Made by a program: the position numbers and the translations under genes | The notes under the pieces: generated by a model | Databases searched by the model: none | What the model saw: only the letters and a program-made list of their open reading frames with translations | What the model was told of the DNA's origin: nothing | Part shown: piece after piece, positions 1-8,312 of the stretch | Numbering within the stretch: position 1 is the first letter of the stretch | Layout: every line of letters starts with the position of its first letter | Source: Bacillota bacterium | Lineage (GTDB): Bacteria; Bacillota; Clostridia; Peptostreptococcales; Anaerovoracaceae | Length of the DNA stretch: 64,000 bases | Reading direction: 5' to 3' | NCBI GenBank assembly: GCA_017416795.1 | Contig: JAFQBD010000068.1 | Span: 1 to 64,000 of the forward strand

Positions 1-486
1 ATGACTGCTGTAGAATTCGCAGACCTTTGTATCAAGGGGCTTTGTAACATGATCCTGCCTCTGATGCTGATGGTACTGGCATGGGCGTTCGCGGCTGTAA
101 ACGACGAGATCGGATTCACTCAGTATGTTATCGATACAGTATCAGCTAACGTAAGCGTGGCAATGCTGCCGTTCGTAGTATTCTGCGCACTGGCTGTAAC
201 AGAATTCATCACAGGTACTAACTGGGGAATGTACATAATCGCACTTCCTATCGTTATTCCTCTGGCAATGCAGATGGGAGTACACATGCCGCTGGCAGTA
301 GCAGCAGTACTGTCTGCCGGAGTACTTGGAAGCCACTGCTGCTTCTACTCCGATGCTACTATCCTGACTTCAGCAGCATGCGGATGCGATAACTTCAGAC
401 ACGCTATAACTCAGATGCCGTTCGGACTTTTGGCAGGAGTTGTCTCTGCGATACTCTTCCTTGTATTCGGTTTCGTGATGGCATAG
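1..486 (+). CDS. Na+/H+ antiporter, NhaC-type, C-terminal part
   Basis: Partial gene, cut by the left edge of the window; only the last 161 residues are visible, so the ATG at position 1 is probably internal. The protein is almost entirely hydrophobic and shows at least four membrane segments. It carries the signature of the NhaC/ArsB-like ion transporter group: a GTNWG segment near residue 73 and a GSHCCFYSDATILTSAA stretch near residue 110, which matches the conserved half-helix region of NhaC antiporters (usually G-D-H-C-S-P-x-S-D-T-T). Role known for the family: exchange of cytoplasmic Na+ for external H+ or coupled organic ions. The substrate cannot be told from this fragment; related members exchange malate/lactate or amino acids. 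Followed by a clear intrinsic terminator. Confidence 0.75.
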   Translation: MTAVEFADLCIKGLCNMILPLMLMVLAWAFAAVNDEIGFTQYVIDTVSANVSVAMLPFVVFCALAVTEFITGTNWGMYIIALPIVIPLAMQMGVHMPLAVAAVLSAGVLGSHCCFYSDATILTSAACGCDNFRHAITQMPFGLLAGVVSAILFLVFGFVMA

Positions 487-535
487 GAGTATAAACAAAC
501 CTCCGAAGAATTCATCAATAAACTAAGCGATATGG

Positions 536-564
536 GCGCTGCATCAAATGATGCGGCGCTTTTT
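536..564 (+). terminator. Rho-independent terminator of the antiporter gene
   Basis: Stem of 10-11 bp (GCGCTGCATC pairing with GATGCGGCGC, one G-T wobble), a tight loop, then five T. It lies 50 nt after the antiporter stop codon and before the next gene. Confidence 0.85.
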
Positions 565-647
565 GTCGGAATCAACATATCGCTATGGTTTAACCATTTT
601 TGTTCCGACAGCATATGATATACATATCATAGTTGGGAGGGATCATT

Positions 648-1928
648 TTGTATAAGGTGGTTGTTATAGGCGGAGGCTGGGCAGGATGTGCGGCAGCAAT
701 TGCTGCGAGGAAGGCAGGTGCAGACGTAACACTGCTCGAAAAAACAGATATGCTGCTGGGCCTTGGCAATGTTGGCGGCATAATGAGAAATAACGGCAGA
801 TTCACAGCTGCCGAAGAAAATATCGCTCTTGGTGCAGGCGATCTGTTCGGGATCACAGACAGGTGCTCCCGCCATATAAACGTAGACTTTCCGGGACATG
901 AACATGCCAGCCTTTATGATGTGACGAAGGTGGAACCTGAAGTGAGGCGCCTGTTAAAGTCACGTGGCATAGGCATCAGATTCATGACCCGCGCGGTAGA
1001 CGTGATCAAGCGTGGTGATGACATAGAGAAACTGATACTGGCAGGCGGAGAAGAACTTGAAGGAGATGTGTTCATAGAAACGACAGGCTCTACGGGAGGA
1101 CCGGGCAACTGCCTTACATACGGCAATGGCTGCTGCATGTGTATACTTAGATGTCCGGCATTTGGTCCGAGGGTGAGCATCAGCGCTAAAGCCGGCGGAC
1201 GCGATATCATGGGACAGAGAAAGGACGGATCTTTCGGAGCTTTCAGCGGCAGCGGCAAGCTGGAGAAAGCATCCCTGTCCGAAGAGATACGGCAGGCTTT
1301 GAACGAGAAAGGCGTAGCAGTGGTTCCTCTGCCTAGGAGTGCAGTAAAAAAAGAGAAACTTGATATGAAAGTCTGCAAGCAGTATGCCCTCGATGAATTC
1401 GCAGAGAATATAGTGCTCCTCGATACGGGATATGCCAAGATAATGACTCCGTTCTTCGAGCTGGAAACTCTCAGGCAGATCCCTGGGTTCGAAAACGCCA
1501 GATATGTGGATCCTTATGCAGGCGGGAAAGGCAATTCGATAAGGTATTTATCAGTAGCGGAAAGAGAGGATTCTCTCAAAGTGTCAGGTGTGGGTAACCT
1601 CTTCTGCGGTGGGGAAAAAGCGGGCCTTTTCGTAGGTCATACGGAAGCGATATCAACAGGCTCACTGGCAGGTCATAATGCCGTAAGATTCGTCAGAGGA
1701 ATGAAACCGCTGCAGCTGCCTACAGGGCTTGCTATAGGAGATCTGATATCCTTTGCGGGTAAGAGTCTGGAAAGCGCAGAAGGATTGATGACAAGATTTA
1801 CCTTTGCAGGAGCTGAGTATTTCGAGAGGATGAAAGAAAAAGATCTCTACTCCATCGATCCCGATGAGATCAGAAGACGGGTGAGAAGATACGGCCTTGA
1901 AGGTATATATGAGGAAAGGCTTATGTAG
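648..1928 (+). CDS. FAD-dependent oxidoreductase with a Cys cluster
   Basis: Flavoprotein of the FAD_oxidored type, 426 residues, probably cytoplasmic. I chose the TTG start at 648: it gives a protein beginning MYKVVVIGGG, with the nucleotide-binding Rossmann fold at the very N-terminus (GGGWAG at residues 8-13, E31 at the end of strand 2), and GGGAGG at 635-640 sits 7 nt upstream. An upstream TTG at 633 overlaps that binding site and is unlikely. Residues 162-169 hold four cysteines (C162, C163, C165, C169) in a GNGCCMCILRCPAFG context, which could be redox-active or bind a metal or Fe-S cluster. A C-terminal GGEKAGLFVGHTEAISTG motif closes the FAD site. An inverted repeat, ATGATA-TACA-TATCAT (615-630), lies just before the start. 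The substrate is unknown. Confidence 0.7.
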   Translation: MYKVVVIGGGWAGCAAAIAARKAGADVTLLEKTDMLLGLGNVGGIMRNNGRFTAAEENIALGAGDLFGITDRCSRHINVDFPGHEHASLYDVTKVEPEVRRLLKSRGIGIRFMTRAVDVIKRGDDIEKLILAGGEELEGDVFIETTGSTGGPGNCLTYGNGCCMCILRCPAFGPRVSISAKAGGRDIMGQRKDGSFGAFSGSGKLEKASLSEEIRQALNEKGVAVVPLPRSAVKKEKLDMKVCKQYALDEFAENIVLLDTGYAKIMTPFFELETLRQIPGFENARYVDPYAGGKGNSIRYLSVAEREDSLKVSGVGNLFCGGEKAGLFVGHTEAISTGSLAGHNAVRFVRGMKPLQLPTGLAIGDLISFAGKSLESAEGLMTRFTFAGAEYFERMKEKDLYSIDPDEIRRRVRRYGLEGIYEERLM

Positions 1929-1948
1929 AAGATATGCTTTTTCACCTC

Positions 1949-1977
1949 TTGAATTCCATATAAATGGGGAGTATAAT
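1949..1977 (+). promoter_or_regulatory. Promoter for mrp
   Basis: TTGAAT (1949-1954), 17-nt spacer, TATAAT (1972-1977). It lies 78 nt before the mrp start, and the hairpin at 2001-2020 falls in the predicted 5' leader. Confidence 0.65.
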
Positions 1978-2000
1978 CTAAATAAACATATGTCAAAAAT

Positions 2001-2020
2001 TACGGGCCTCAGTGCCCGTA
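2001..2020 (+). other. Hairpin in the mrp 5' leader
   Basis: TACGGGC / GCCCGTA, 7 bp perfect stem with a 6-nt loop, between the predicted promoter and mrp. It is followed by TTAAAACG, too poor in U for a plus-strand terminator; read on the minus strand it is followed by ATTTTTG. Possibly an mRNA 5' stabilising stem. Confidence 0.4.
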
Positions 2021-2054
2021 TTAAAACGACCACAAAAGAAAGAGGTACATAGAA

Positions 2055-2930
2055 ATGGATAAAGAAAAGAATATGCAGGCAGAAGGCTGCGGATCAAGCT
2101 GCGGCGAAGGTTGTGATTCAGGAAGCTGCTCAAGCTGTCCAAGTGCAGGAAACTGCAGCAGTCAGCCACAGAGCCTTATCGAAGAAACTAATTCATTTAA
2201 CGATATCAAGAAAGTTATCGCTGTAGTAAGTGGTAAGGGCGGCGTCGGTAAATCAATGGTGACTTCATTGATGGCAGTAAACATGCAGAGAAGAGGTTTC
2301 AGAACTTCTATCCTGGATGCTGACATCACAGGCCCTTCGATCCCTAAGGCTTTCGGGATCACTGAGAAGGCATCAGCTAACGAACTGGGGATATTCCCTA
2401 TCCTGACTTCAACAGGTATCGGCACTATGTCAGTAAACAATCTGCTTGAAAACGATACAGATCCTGTAGTATGGAGAGGTCCTGTTATCGCAGGTACAGT
2501 TAAGCAGTTCTGGACAGACGTACTGTGGGGAGATGTTGATTATCTCTTCGTAGATATGCCTCCGGGAACAGGCGACGTTCCTCTTACAGTATTCCAGTCA
2601 CTTCCTGTAGACGGGATCATCGTAGTTACTTCACCTCAGGAACTGGTATCCATGATCGTAGGAAAGGCTGTTAAGATGGCTGAAATGATGGATATCCCTG
2701 TACTGGGCCTCGTTGAAAACATGTCATACTTCACTTGCCCTGACTGCGGCAAGGAAATCCCTGTGTTCGGACCAAGCAAGGTGGAAGAAGTTGCTGCAGA
2801 ATATGGTCTTGATGTTTTGGGAAGACTTCCTATCAACCCTAAACTGGCAGCAGCATGCGATAAGGGAATGATCGAGCTTTACGAAGGCAACTGGCTGGAC
2901 GGCGCTGCAGAAAAGCTGGAAAATCTGTAA
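2055..2930 (+). CDS. mrp: Mrp/ApbC/NBP35 family Fe-S cluster carrier ATPase
   Basis: P-loop ATPase of 291 residues that in studied members binds and transfers Fe-S clusters in the cytoplasm. The deviant Walker A motif SGKGGVGKS lies at residues 59-67, followed by the switch I Asp in LDADITGPS and a MPPGTGD motif. The dimer-bridging CxxC is C228 and C231. The N-terminus (residues 10-40) is unusually Cys-rich, with Cys at 12, 16, 20, 25, 28 and 34 in a Gly/Ser background; such tails are seen in clostridial and NBP35-like members and probably hold a second cluster. The start has AAAGAGG 8 nt upstream. The gene is monocistronic: its own promoter lies before it and a terminator after it. Confidence 0.93.
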   Translation: MDKEKNMQAEGCGSSCGEGCDSGSCSSCPSAGNCSSQPQSLIEETNSFNDIKKVIAVVSGKGGVGKSMVTSLMAVNMQRRGFRTSILDADITGPSIPKAFGITEKASANELGIFPILTSTGIGTMSVNNLLENDTDPVVWRGPVIAGTVKQFWTDVLWGDVDYLFVDMPPGTGDVPLTVFQSLPVDGIIVVTSPQELVSMIVGKAVKMAEMMDIPVLGLVENMSYFTCPDCGKEIPVFGPSKVEEVAAEYGLDVLGRLPINPKLAAACDKGMIELYEGNWLDGAAEKLENL

Positions 2931-2937
2931 ATAAATC

Positions 2938-2964
2938 AAAGGGCGGTAAAGATGCCGCCTTTTT
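2938..2964 (+). terminator. Terminator of mrp
   Basis: GGCGG / CCGCC stem extended by flanking A-T pairs, then TTTTT. It begins 8 nt after the mrp stop. Confidence 0.8.
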
Positions 2965-2979
2965 CATTGCAATAAATAA

Positions 2980-2998
2980 GCGGCTTTAAAAAGCCGCT
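2980..2998 (-). terminator. Hairpin at the 3' end of the exporter operon
   Basis: AGCGGCTT / AAGCCGCT, 8-bp perfect stem with a 3-nt loop, overlapping the stop codon of the minus-strand gene. The minus strand continues TTATTTATT, a weak U-tract. On the plus strand it is followed by CTTATTTTTTT, so it may stop transcription from both sides. Confidence 0.5.
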
Positions 2999-3441
2999 CT
3001 TATTTTTTTGCCTGCCATTCTGATCATTTTAAGCAGTGATCCCATTACCAGAAGACCTACAGCTATAGCACCGGCAGAAAGAAGTGTCTGGGTTGCTTCC
3101 GTGGCAAACCCTGACATATCATTATTTATGAGTTCAAGCATCATCCTGTACATACCTGCACCCGGAACCAGTGGCATGATCCCAGGGATGATGAAAATAG
3201 TGGATGCATCTTTTAGAAGTTTTGAGAATATATCGCTCAGCAGAGCAACAGTACATGCACCGAGGAAACATGCCATTACAGCCGTGAATCCATAGCCTGA
3301 GGCGACTTGATAAGTGAGCCAGCCCAAAGCGCCTATCAGAGAACATACGAAGATATCTGATTTAGGTACTCTGAAAATGATGGTAAAGCCAAAGGTGGCA
3401 AGGCCTGCATATAGGAATTGAGTCAAAAGAGATGTTGTCAT
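2986..3441 (-). CDS. Threonine/serine exporter, YjjB-type subunit (ThrE C-terminal half)
   Basis: Membrane protein of 151 residues with about five hydrophobic segments; it matches the ThrE_2/DUF3815 half of the ThrE amino acid exporter, seen in the PGIMPLVPGAGMYRMM signature near residue 85. I start it at 3441 because GGAGG lies 9 nt upstream and because the ATG overlaps the TGA stop of the preceding gene (ATGA), which implies translational coupling. In Corynebacterium ThrE the two halves are one protein; here they are split and presumably assemble. Export of Thr/Ser or of another small acid is inferred from the family. Confidence 0.8.
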   Translation of the reverse strand: MTTSLLTQFLYAGLATFGFTIIFRVPKSDIFVCSLIGALGWLTYQVASGYGFTAVMACFLGACTVALLSDIFSKLLKDASTIFIIPGIMPLVPGAGMYRMMLELINNDMSGFATEATQTLLSAGAIAVGLLVMGSLLKMIRMAGKKIRAAF

Positions 3442-4223
3442 ACAAGAACACCTCCCGTCATTTCCCAGACTTTGAGGACTACACCGGCTCCGCATGCGAG
3501 GCCGACGGCTATAAGCAGGGCTTCCATCAGCCTAGCTGTTCCTGCCAGCATATCTCCCGACAAAAAGTCTCTGATAGCATTAGTGATAGCAGCTCCGGGT
3601 ACAAACAACATTATAGTCCCAATGATTATAGGGTCATAAGAAGCGTCCGGAATAGACGAGGCTGCGAGCAATGCTATCAGTGCGGCGAGCCCGCAGCAGA
3701 AGAAACACCTTATAAATGAATTTACGTTGAGCTTTCTGAACATTATAGAAAAACAGTAGCATGAGACGCCTGAGATCGCTGCAACAAGAGCGTCGATGAT
3801 AGTTCCGCCGAATATAACAGCGAAGAAGCTGCAGACGATAGCAGCTGCCAGTGTTCTTACCATATAAGGATATTCTTCTTCTCTGTCGATTTCTCTCAAG
3901 ATATCCATTCCTTCTTCTACAGAAAGATCTGTATCAAAAAATTCTCTTGAGAAGTGATTTACTTTAGATATCTTGCTGAGATTCGTTCCTGTTTCATGGA
4001 TCCTCTTGATATATGTTAGTGGATCATCGTTTTCATTTCCACTGTCCATTGAAACGAATATCCCCGTCGGAGTAGCGAAAACTTCAACATGCTTTATCCT
4101 GCCGGCTTTGCAGATACGAGTCACCGTGTCTTCAACTCTATATATTTCTGCGCCGTTTCTCATCATTATCTCTGCTGCATATACAGCAACTATGAGTATT
4201 TTTTTCTGAAATACGTTTACCAT
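3438..4223 (-). CDS. Threonine/serine exporter, YjjP-type subunit (ThrE N-terminal half)
   Basis: 261 residues: a soluble N-terminal domain (about residues 1-110, with the typical GAEIYRVEDTVTRI and EVFATPTGIF segments of ThrE/DUF1212) followed by about five membrane segments, including a LFVPGAAITNAIRD loop like the one in its partner. The start at 4223 (MVNVFQKK) is preceded by GGAGGA at 5 nt; the in-frame ATG 12 nt further up forms part of that binding site and is unlikely. First gene of a two-gene operon with a 4-nt overlap. Its promoter is divergent from that of the aconitase operon. Confidence 0.82.
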   Translation of the reverse strand: MVNVFQKKILIVAVYAAEIMMRNGAEIYRVEDTVTRICKAGRIKHVEVFATPTGIFVSMDSGNENDDPLTYIKRIHETGTNLSKISKVNHFSREFFDTDLSVEEGMDILREIDREEEYPYMVRTLAAAIVCSFFAVIFGGTIIDALVAAISGVSCYCFSIMFRKLNVNSFIRCFFCCGLAALIALLAASSIPDASYDPIIIGTIMLFVPGAAITNAIRDFLSGDMLAGTARLMEALLIAVGLACGAGVVLKVWEMTGGVLV

Positions 4224-4270
4224 TTGTTCCTCCATGTTATAGAGTTCAAAGTCCCGAACTCCATAAAAGA

Positions 4271-4299
4271 AGTATATCAAAAAAATTCAAGCCTGTCGA
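4271..4299 (-). promoter_or_regulatory. Promoter of the yjjP-yjjB operon
   Basis: Minus strand: TCGACA (4299-4294), 17-nt spacer, TATACT (4276-4271), with an extended TGA before the -10. It sits about 50 nt before the chosen start. Confidence 0.65.
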
Positions 4300-4356
4300 T
4301 TGAATAGATGCGACAAAAAATATGTGCACATCAGGCTTCTAAGAATTATTTTCTTG

Positions 4357-4385
4357 TTGACCAAGCTGCCCGAGGATTGTATAAT
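4357..4385 (+). promoter_or_regulatory. Promoter of the aconitase operon
   Basis: TTGACC (4357-4362), 17-nt spacer, TATAAT (4380-4385); about 95 nt of leader to the start codon. Confidence 0.75.
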
Positions 4386-4403
4386 TGTATACGATAATAC
4401 AAT
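4376..4403. promoter_or_regulatory. Candidate GntR/FCD operator over the -10 box
   Basis: ATTGTAT (4376-4382) is inverted at 4397-4403 as ATACAAT. Nested between them is a near-perfect palindrome, ATTGTATACGAT (4384-4395). This resembles the TTGTATACAA-like sites bound by FCD-type GntR regulators, and such a regulator is the third gene of the operon. Location over the -10 and transcription start suggests repression; autoregulation is inferred. Confidence 0.6.
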
Positions 4404-4481
4404 GTTACAGTGTAGCAATAGCGCAGTAAGACTTTAATCGCATAAAGCGCGAAGAAATACATAACAACAGGAGGTATGACA

Positions 4482-6404
4482 ATGGGCAAAACATTAGCTT
4501 ACAAGATCTTAGAAAACCATCTTATAGAAGGGACTCTCTCAGCAGGGGAAGAGATCACTATCAAGATCGACCAGACATTGACACAGGACTCAACAGGTAC
4601 TATGGTGTACCTGCAGCTGGAAGCCATGGAAGTAGATAGAGTGAAGACTGAACTTTCCGTGGCATACATAGATCACAATACTCTGCAGACTGGATTCGAA
4701 AACGCAGACGATCACGAATTCATCAAGAGCGTAGCTAAGAGACACGGCGTGCTTTTCAGCAAGCCGGGCAATGGCATCTGCCACCAGCTCCATCTTGAAA
4801 ACTATGGTAAGCCGGGCAAGACTCTGCTGGGATCAGACAGCCATACACCTACAGGCGGAGGCCTCGGCATGATCGCTATCGGTGCAGGCGGTCTTGATGT
4901 GGCGGTAGCTATGGCAAAGGGCACATACAGCTTGACAGCACCTAAGGTAGTAAAAGTGCAGCTCAACGGTGCGCTTAGACCTTGGGTTTCTGCTAAGGAC
5001 GTTATCCTCTATGTATTGCAGCAGCTTACTGTAAAGGGCGGCGTAGGCAAGATCATAGAGTATACAGGAGAAGGCGTTAAGAGTCTTTCTGTAACTGACA
5101 GAGCAACTATCACGAATATGGGAGCAGAACTGGGTGCAACTACATCAGTATTCCCTAGTGATGAAAATACTTATGAATATCTCAAATCGCAGGGCAGAGA
5201 AGATGCATATACACCTCTGGCAGCAGATGAAGACGCAGTTTATGATGAAGAACTGATCGTAGATCTGGATCAGCTGACTCCACTGGCAGCTATGCCTCAC
5301 AGCCCTGATAACGTTGATGCGATCTCCAATATCGGCAGCATCAAAGTCGACCAGGTTGCCATCGGAAGCTGCACTAATTCATCATATACAGACCTGATGA
5401 AAGTCGCTGCCATTCTCAAGGGCAAGAAAGTCCATCCTAATGTGAGTCTCGTCATCTCACCGGGATCAAGCAAGATCATGGCTAAGATGGCCGAAAACGG
5501 TGCGCTGGCAGCTATAATCAATGCAGGAGCCAGAGTTATAGAAAATGCTTGCGGCCCATGTATCGGTATGGGACAGTCGCCTAAGTCAGGAGCCGTTTCC
5601 TTAAGGACTTTCAACAGAAACTTCAAAGGAAGAAGCGGAACTCTCGATGCAGACGTATATCTGGTAAGCCCTGAGACTGCAGCAATATCAGCTATCACAG
5701 GTGTGCTGACTGACGGGATGAAGAGTGGCGAAACGCTTCCTGCTATCGATGCAGTAGACTTTGATCCTAACGACAATTTCGTAGTATATCCGTGCGGATG
5801 TGACAAGTGCAACACAGAAGTCGCTATGGGACCTAATATCAAACCGTTCCCTAGAAATACGGCGCTTCCTGAAACAGTGGAAGCTACAGTAGTCCTCCAC
5901 GCAGGCGACAACATCACAACAGACGATATCATGCCTTCAGATTCAAGGCTGCTGCCATACAGATCCAACATCCCTCACCTGTCCAATTACTGTTTCGAAA
6001 AGATCGATGCGGGATTCTCCGGAAGATGCAAAGAGGCAGGTTCATGTGTCATCATCGGTGGCGACAATTACGGTCAGGGAAGCAGCAGAGAGCATGCGGC
6101 ACTGGCACCGCTCTATCTTGGCGTCAAGTTCGTCGCAGCCAAATCATTCGCTAGGATACACAGATCCAATCTGATCAACAGCGGTATCCTTCCGCTGGTA
6201 TTTGCAGACCCTGCTGATTACGACGACTTCAAACTTGGCGATGTACTCGTGATCGAAAACGCACCTGAGCAGGTGAAGGCAGAAACTATCATCATCAAGA
6301 ACAAGGCGACAGGCAAAGAATACGTGACTAAGCCAAACTTCTCAGAACTTGAGATCAACATGATTCTCAAGGGCGGCAAGATCAATGCTATAAAGGAGGG
6401 CTAG
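4482..6404 (+). CDS. acn: Aconitate hydratase, short (Aquifex) type
   Basis: Interconverts citrate and isocitrate in the cytoplasm using a [4Fe-4S] cluster. 640 residues, the length of the short Aquifex-type aconitases rather than the 890-residue AcnA or AcnB. The three cluster ligands are C297 (IGSCTNS) and C357/C360 (ACGPCIGMG). The C-terminal swivel domain starts near residue 460 and has the QGSSREHAA substrate loop. I start at ATG 4482: AGGAGG at 4469-4474 is 7 nt away, while the in-frame ATG at 4476 is only 1 nt from it. One nucleotide separates its stop from the isocitrate dehydrogenase start, so the two are one transcription unit. Confidence 0.93.
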   Translation: MGKTLAYKILENHLIEGTLSAGEEITIKIDQTLTQDSTGTMVYLQLEAMEVDRVKTELSVAYIDHNTLQTGFENADDHEFIKSVAKRHGVLFSKPGNGICHQLHLENYGKPGKTLLGSDSHTPTGGGLGMIAIGAGGLDVAVAMAKGTYSLTAPKVVKVQLNGALRPWVSAKDVILYVLQQLTVKGGVGKIIEYTGEGVKSLSVTDRATITNMGAELGATTSVFPSDENTYEYLKSQGREDAYTPLAADEDAVYDEELIVDLDQLTPLAAMPHSPDNVDAISNIGSIKVDQVAIGSCTNSSYTDLMKVAAILKGKKVHPNVSLVISPGSSKIMAKMAENGALAAIINAGARVIENACGPCIGMGQSPKSGAVSLRTFNRNFKGRSGTLDADVYLVSPETAAISAITGVLTDGMKSGETLPAIDAVDFDPNDNFVVYPCGCDKCNTEVAMGPNIKPFPRNTALPETVEATVVLHAGDNITTDDIMPSDSRLLPYRSNIPHLSNYCFEKIDAGFSGRCKEAGSCVIIGGDNYGQGSSREHAALAPLYLGVKFVAAKSFARIHRSNLINSGILPLVFADPADYDDFKLGDVLVIENAPEQVKAETIIIKNKATGKEYVTKPNFSELEINMILKGGKINAIKEG

Positions 6405-6405
6405 A

Positions 6406-7533
6406 ATGACATACACTGAACACTTCGCGAAAATCGTCGAGGAACAGCTGGCTCGAGTTGAACGACTCAAGGCCTCTTCTGAGATAACAGATTTCGCGAC
6501 TAAAGATAAAATAATAATCGGAACTATCGATGGGGACGGTATCGGTCCTATCATCATGGACTCATGCAGAGCCATCCTGGAAAAGCTGCTGGCTGATGAT
6601 ATCGCATCAGGCAAGATCGAGCTTAGAAAGATAGACGGGCTTACTCTTGAAAATCGTATTGCCAAGATGGAAACAGTACCATCAGATGTACTGGCAGCTA
6701 TCAAGGAGTGCGACCTTTTGCTCAAAGGGCCGACAACTACTCCGGGCAAAGGCGATAACTTACCTAATATCGAAAGCGCCAATGTTACTCTCAGAAGAGA
6801 GCTTGACCTTTTCGCCAACGTAAGACCTGTAGTGATCCCTGAGAAGAATATCGACTGGATCTTTTACAGAGAGAACACAGAAGGAGAATATGCTCTGGGA
6901 AGCAAAGGCGTAGATATCAATGACGATATCTCTATTGACTTCAAGGTGACTACTACTCTAGGAACGAAGCGTCTGGCTAAGGCGGCGTTCGAATATGCCA
7001 AGAACAATGGCAATAAGAATGTTTCCATCGTTACGAAGGCCAACATCATGAAGAAGACTGACGGTAAATTCCTCAGCCTCTGTCAGGAAGTTGCGGCAGA
7101 TTATCCGGATATCAAGACGGATGACTGGTATGTGGACATCATGGCGGCAAATCTGGTCAACGATCAGATAAACAGTAACTTCAATGTATTCATCCTGCCG
7201 AACCTCTATGGCGACATCATCACCGATGAAGCTGCACAGCTTCAGGGCGGCGTGGGCACTGCAGGGAGTGCCAATATCGGCGGCAGATATGCCATGTTCG
7301 AAGCTATCCACGGATCAGCGCCTAGAATGGTCATCGACGGTATCGCAGAATACGCCAATCCTGCCAGCATAAACAGAGCGGCAGTGATGATGCTGAGACA
7401 TATCGGATTTACAGAAAAAGCAGAGTCTTTGGAAAAGGCCCTGGACGAGGCACAGACTGCCCTTGACATGCCGGGAGACGGAACAGGAAATACAGCTGCA
7501 GACTTTACATCATTTATGCTCGAGAGAGTGTAG
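6406..7533 (+). CDS. icd: NAD-dependent isocitrate/isopropylmalate-type dehydrogenase
   Basis: 375 residues of the decarboxylating beta-hydroxyacid dehydrogenase family. Motifs: IDGDGIGP near residue 42, a substrate-loop SANVTLRRELDLFANVRP near 125, YRENTEGEY near 152, NLYGDIITD near 268 and a C-terminal EAIHGSAP. The position right behind aconitase makes isocitrate to 2-oxoglutarate the likely reaction, giving carbon skeletons for glutamate; a GSAPR nucleotide loop followed by no obvious NADP-type Arg/Lys cluster fits NAD use, but this is inference. It has an N-terminal extension of about 35 residues compared with the shortest homologs. SD AAGGAGGG 5 nt before the ATG, inside the end of aconitase. 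Confidence 0.88.
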   Translation: MTYTEHFAKIVEEQLARVERLKASSEITDFATKDKIIIGTIDGDGIGPIIMDSCRAILEKLLADDIASGKIELRKIDGLTLENRIAKMETVPSDVLAAIKECDLLLKGPTTTPGKGDNLPNIESANVTLRRELDLFANVRPVVIPEKNIDWIFYRENTEGEYALGSKGVDINDDISIDFKVTTTLGTKRLAKAAFEYAKNNGNKNVSIVTKANIMKKTDGKFLSLCQEVAADYPDIKTDDWYVDIMAANLVNDQINSNFNVFILPNLYGDIITDEAAQLQGGVGTAGSANIGGRYAMFEAIHGSAPRMVIDGIAEYANPASINRAAVMMLRHIGFTEKAESLEKALDEAQTALDMPGDGTGNTAADFTSFMLERV

Positions 7534-7591
7534 AGCATTTCTGAAAGCTTTAAGAATGAAGATGTACTGCTGATCAAGAAAGGAACGAAGA

Positions 7592-8254
7592 ATGGTACTT
7601 TATAAATTCTCAGACGATATGGAACTGAATAATGCACCGCTTTATAACAGCTTGCTGGGTAAACTGCAGAAGGATATCCTGACAGGTGAGCTCAAGCCGG
7701 GTCAGAAGCTGACAGAACAGAGCCTTTGCAAGACTTACGGAGTCAGCAGGACACCTGTGAGAGAAGCTCTTCGTCAGCTGGAAACTGACGGTCTCGTTGA
7801 GAACATCCTGAACCGCGGTGCATTCGTCATCGGTATGACAGATCAGGACTACGAGGACATGTTCGAGCTGCGAAAGGCTTATGAGATACAGGCGGTGAAA
7901 TGGGCCATCGAGCGTATCACGGAAGAAGAGATGGATAAGCTTGAGGAGACATTTGAATTCATGGAATTCTATACTCTCAGGAACGATATCGAGAAAATGC
8001 TGACAATCAATACCGGATTCCATCAGGTGATCTACGAAGCGTCCCACAACAGGATGCTGCAGAAGCTGCTGTCATCATATCAGAACTACCTTAAATATAA
8101 GGGCGCAGACTCAGTATACGAAGACAATTACTTGGCTACGGTGCTGGAAGAACACAGAGCTATCTTCAAGGCATTCAAGGATAAGGACGTGAAAGCCGGA
8201 GCACTGGCTATGGAGATCCATATCAACAGAGCGAAAGAGAGAAAGTGCGAATAG
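7592..8254 (+). CDS. GntR family regulator, FCD (FadR-like) subfamily
   Basis: 220 residues. An N-terminal winged helix (residues about 15-80, with TYGVSRTPVREALRQLETDGLV as the recognition-helix region) is followed by an all-helical FCD ligand domain. That domain keeps a candidate metal-binding set, with H in FHQVIYEASHN and later H residues in EEHRAIF and EIHINRA, plus D/E partners; such domains bind small carboxylates. It is the last gene of the aconitase-IDH unit (58-nt gap), so a tricarboxylate such as citrate or isocitrate is a reasonable ligand guess. The palindrome at 4376-4403 is the likely target. A bidirectional terminator follows. Confidence 0.85.
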   Translation: MVLYKFSDDMELNNAPLYNSLLGKLQKDILTGELKPGQKLTEQSLCKTYGVSRTPVREALRQLETDGLVENILNRGAFVIGMTDQDYEDMFELRKAYEIQAVKWAIERITEEEMDKLEETFEFMEFYTLRNDIEKMLTINTGFHQVIYEASHNRMLQKLLSSYQNYLKYKGADSVYEDNYLATVLEEHRAIFKAFKDKDVKAGALAMEIHINRAKERKCE

Positions 8255-8281
8255 GGAGAATCAAAACATATATACAATAAG

Positions 8282-8312
8282 AAAGACCGCTGTTTTAGTG
8301 ACAGCGGTCTTT
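8282..8312. terminator. Bidirectional terminator between gntR and the Gx transporter
   Basis: Twelve-bp perfect stem, AAAGACCGCTGT / ACAGCGGTCTTT, 7-nt loop, U-run on the plus strand and a U-containing tail on the minus strand. The two genes converge here. Confidence 0.88.

Noticed and set aside
2001..2020. Terminator for the FAD oxidoreductase gene
   Set aside because: The stem is followed by TTAAAACG on the plus strand and lies after the mrp promoter, so it is better read as a leader hairpin.
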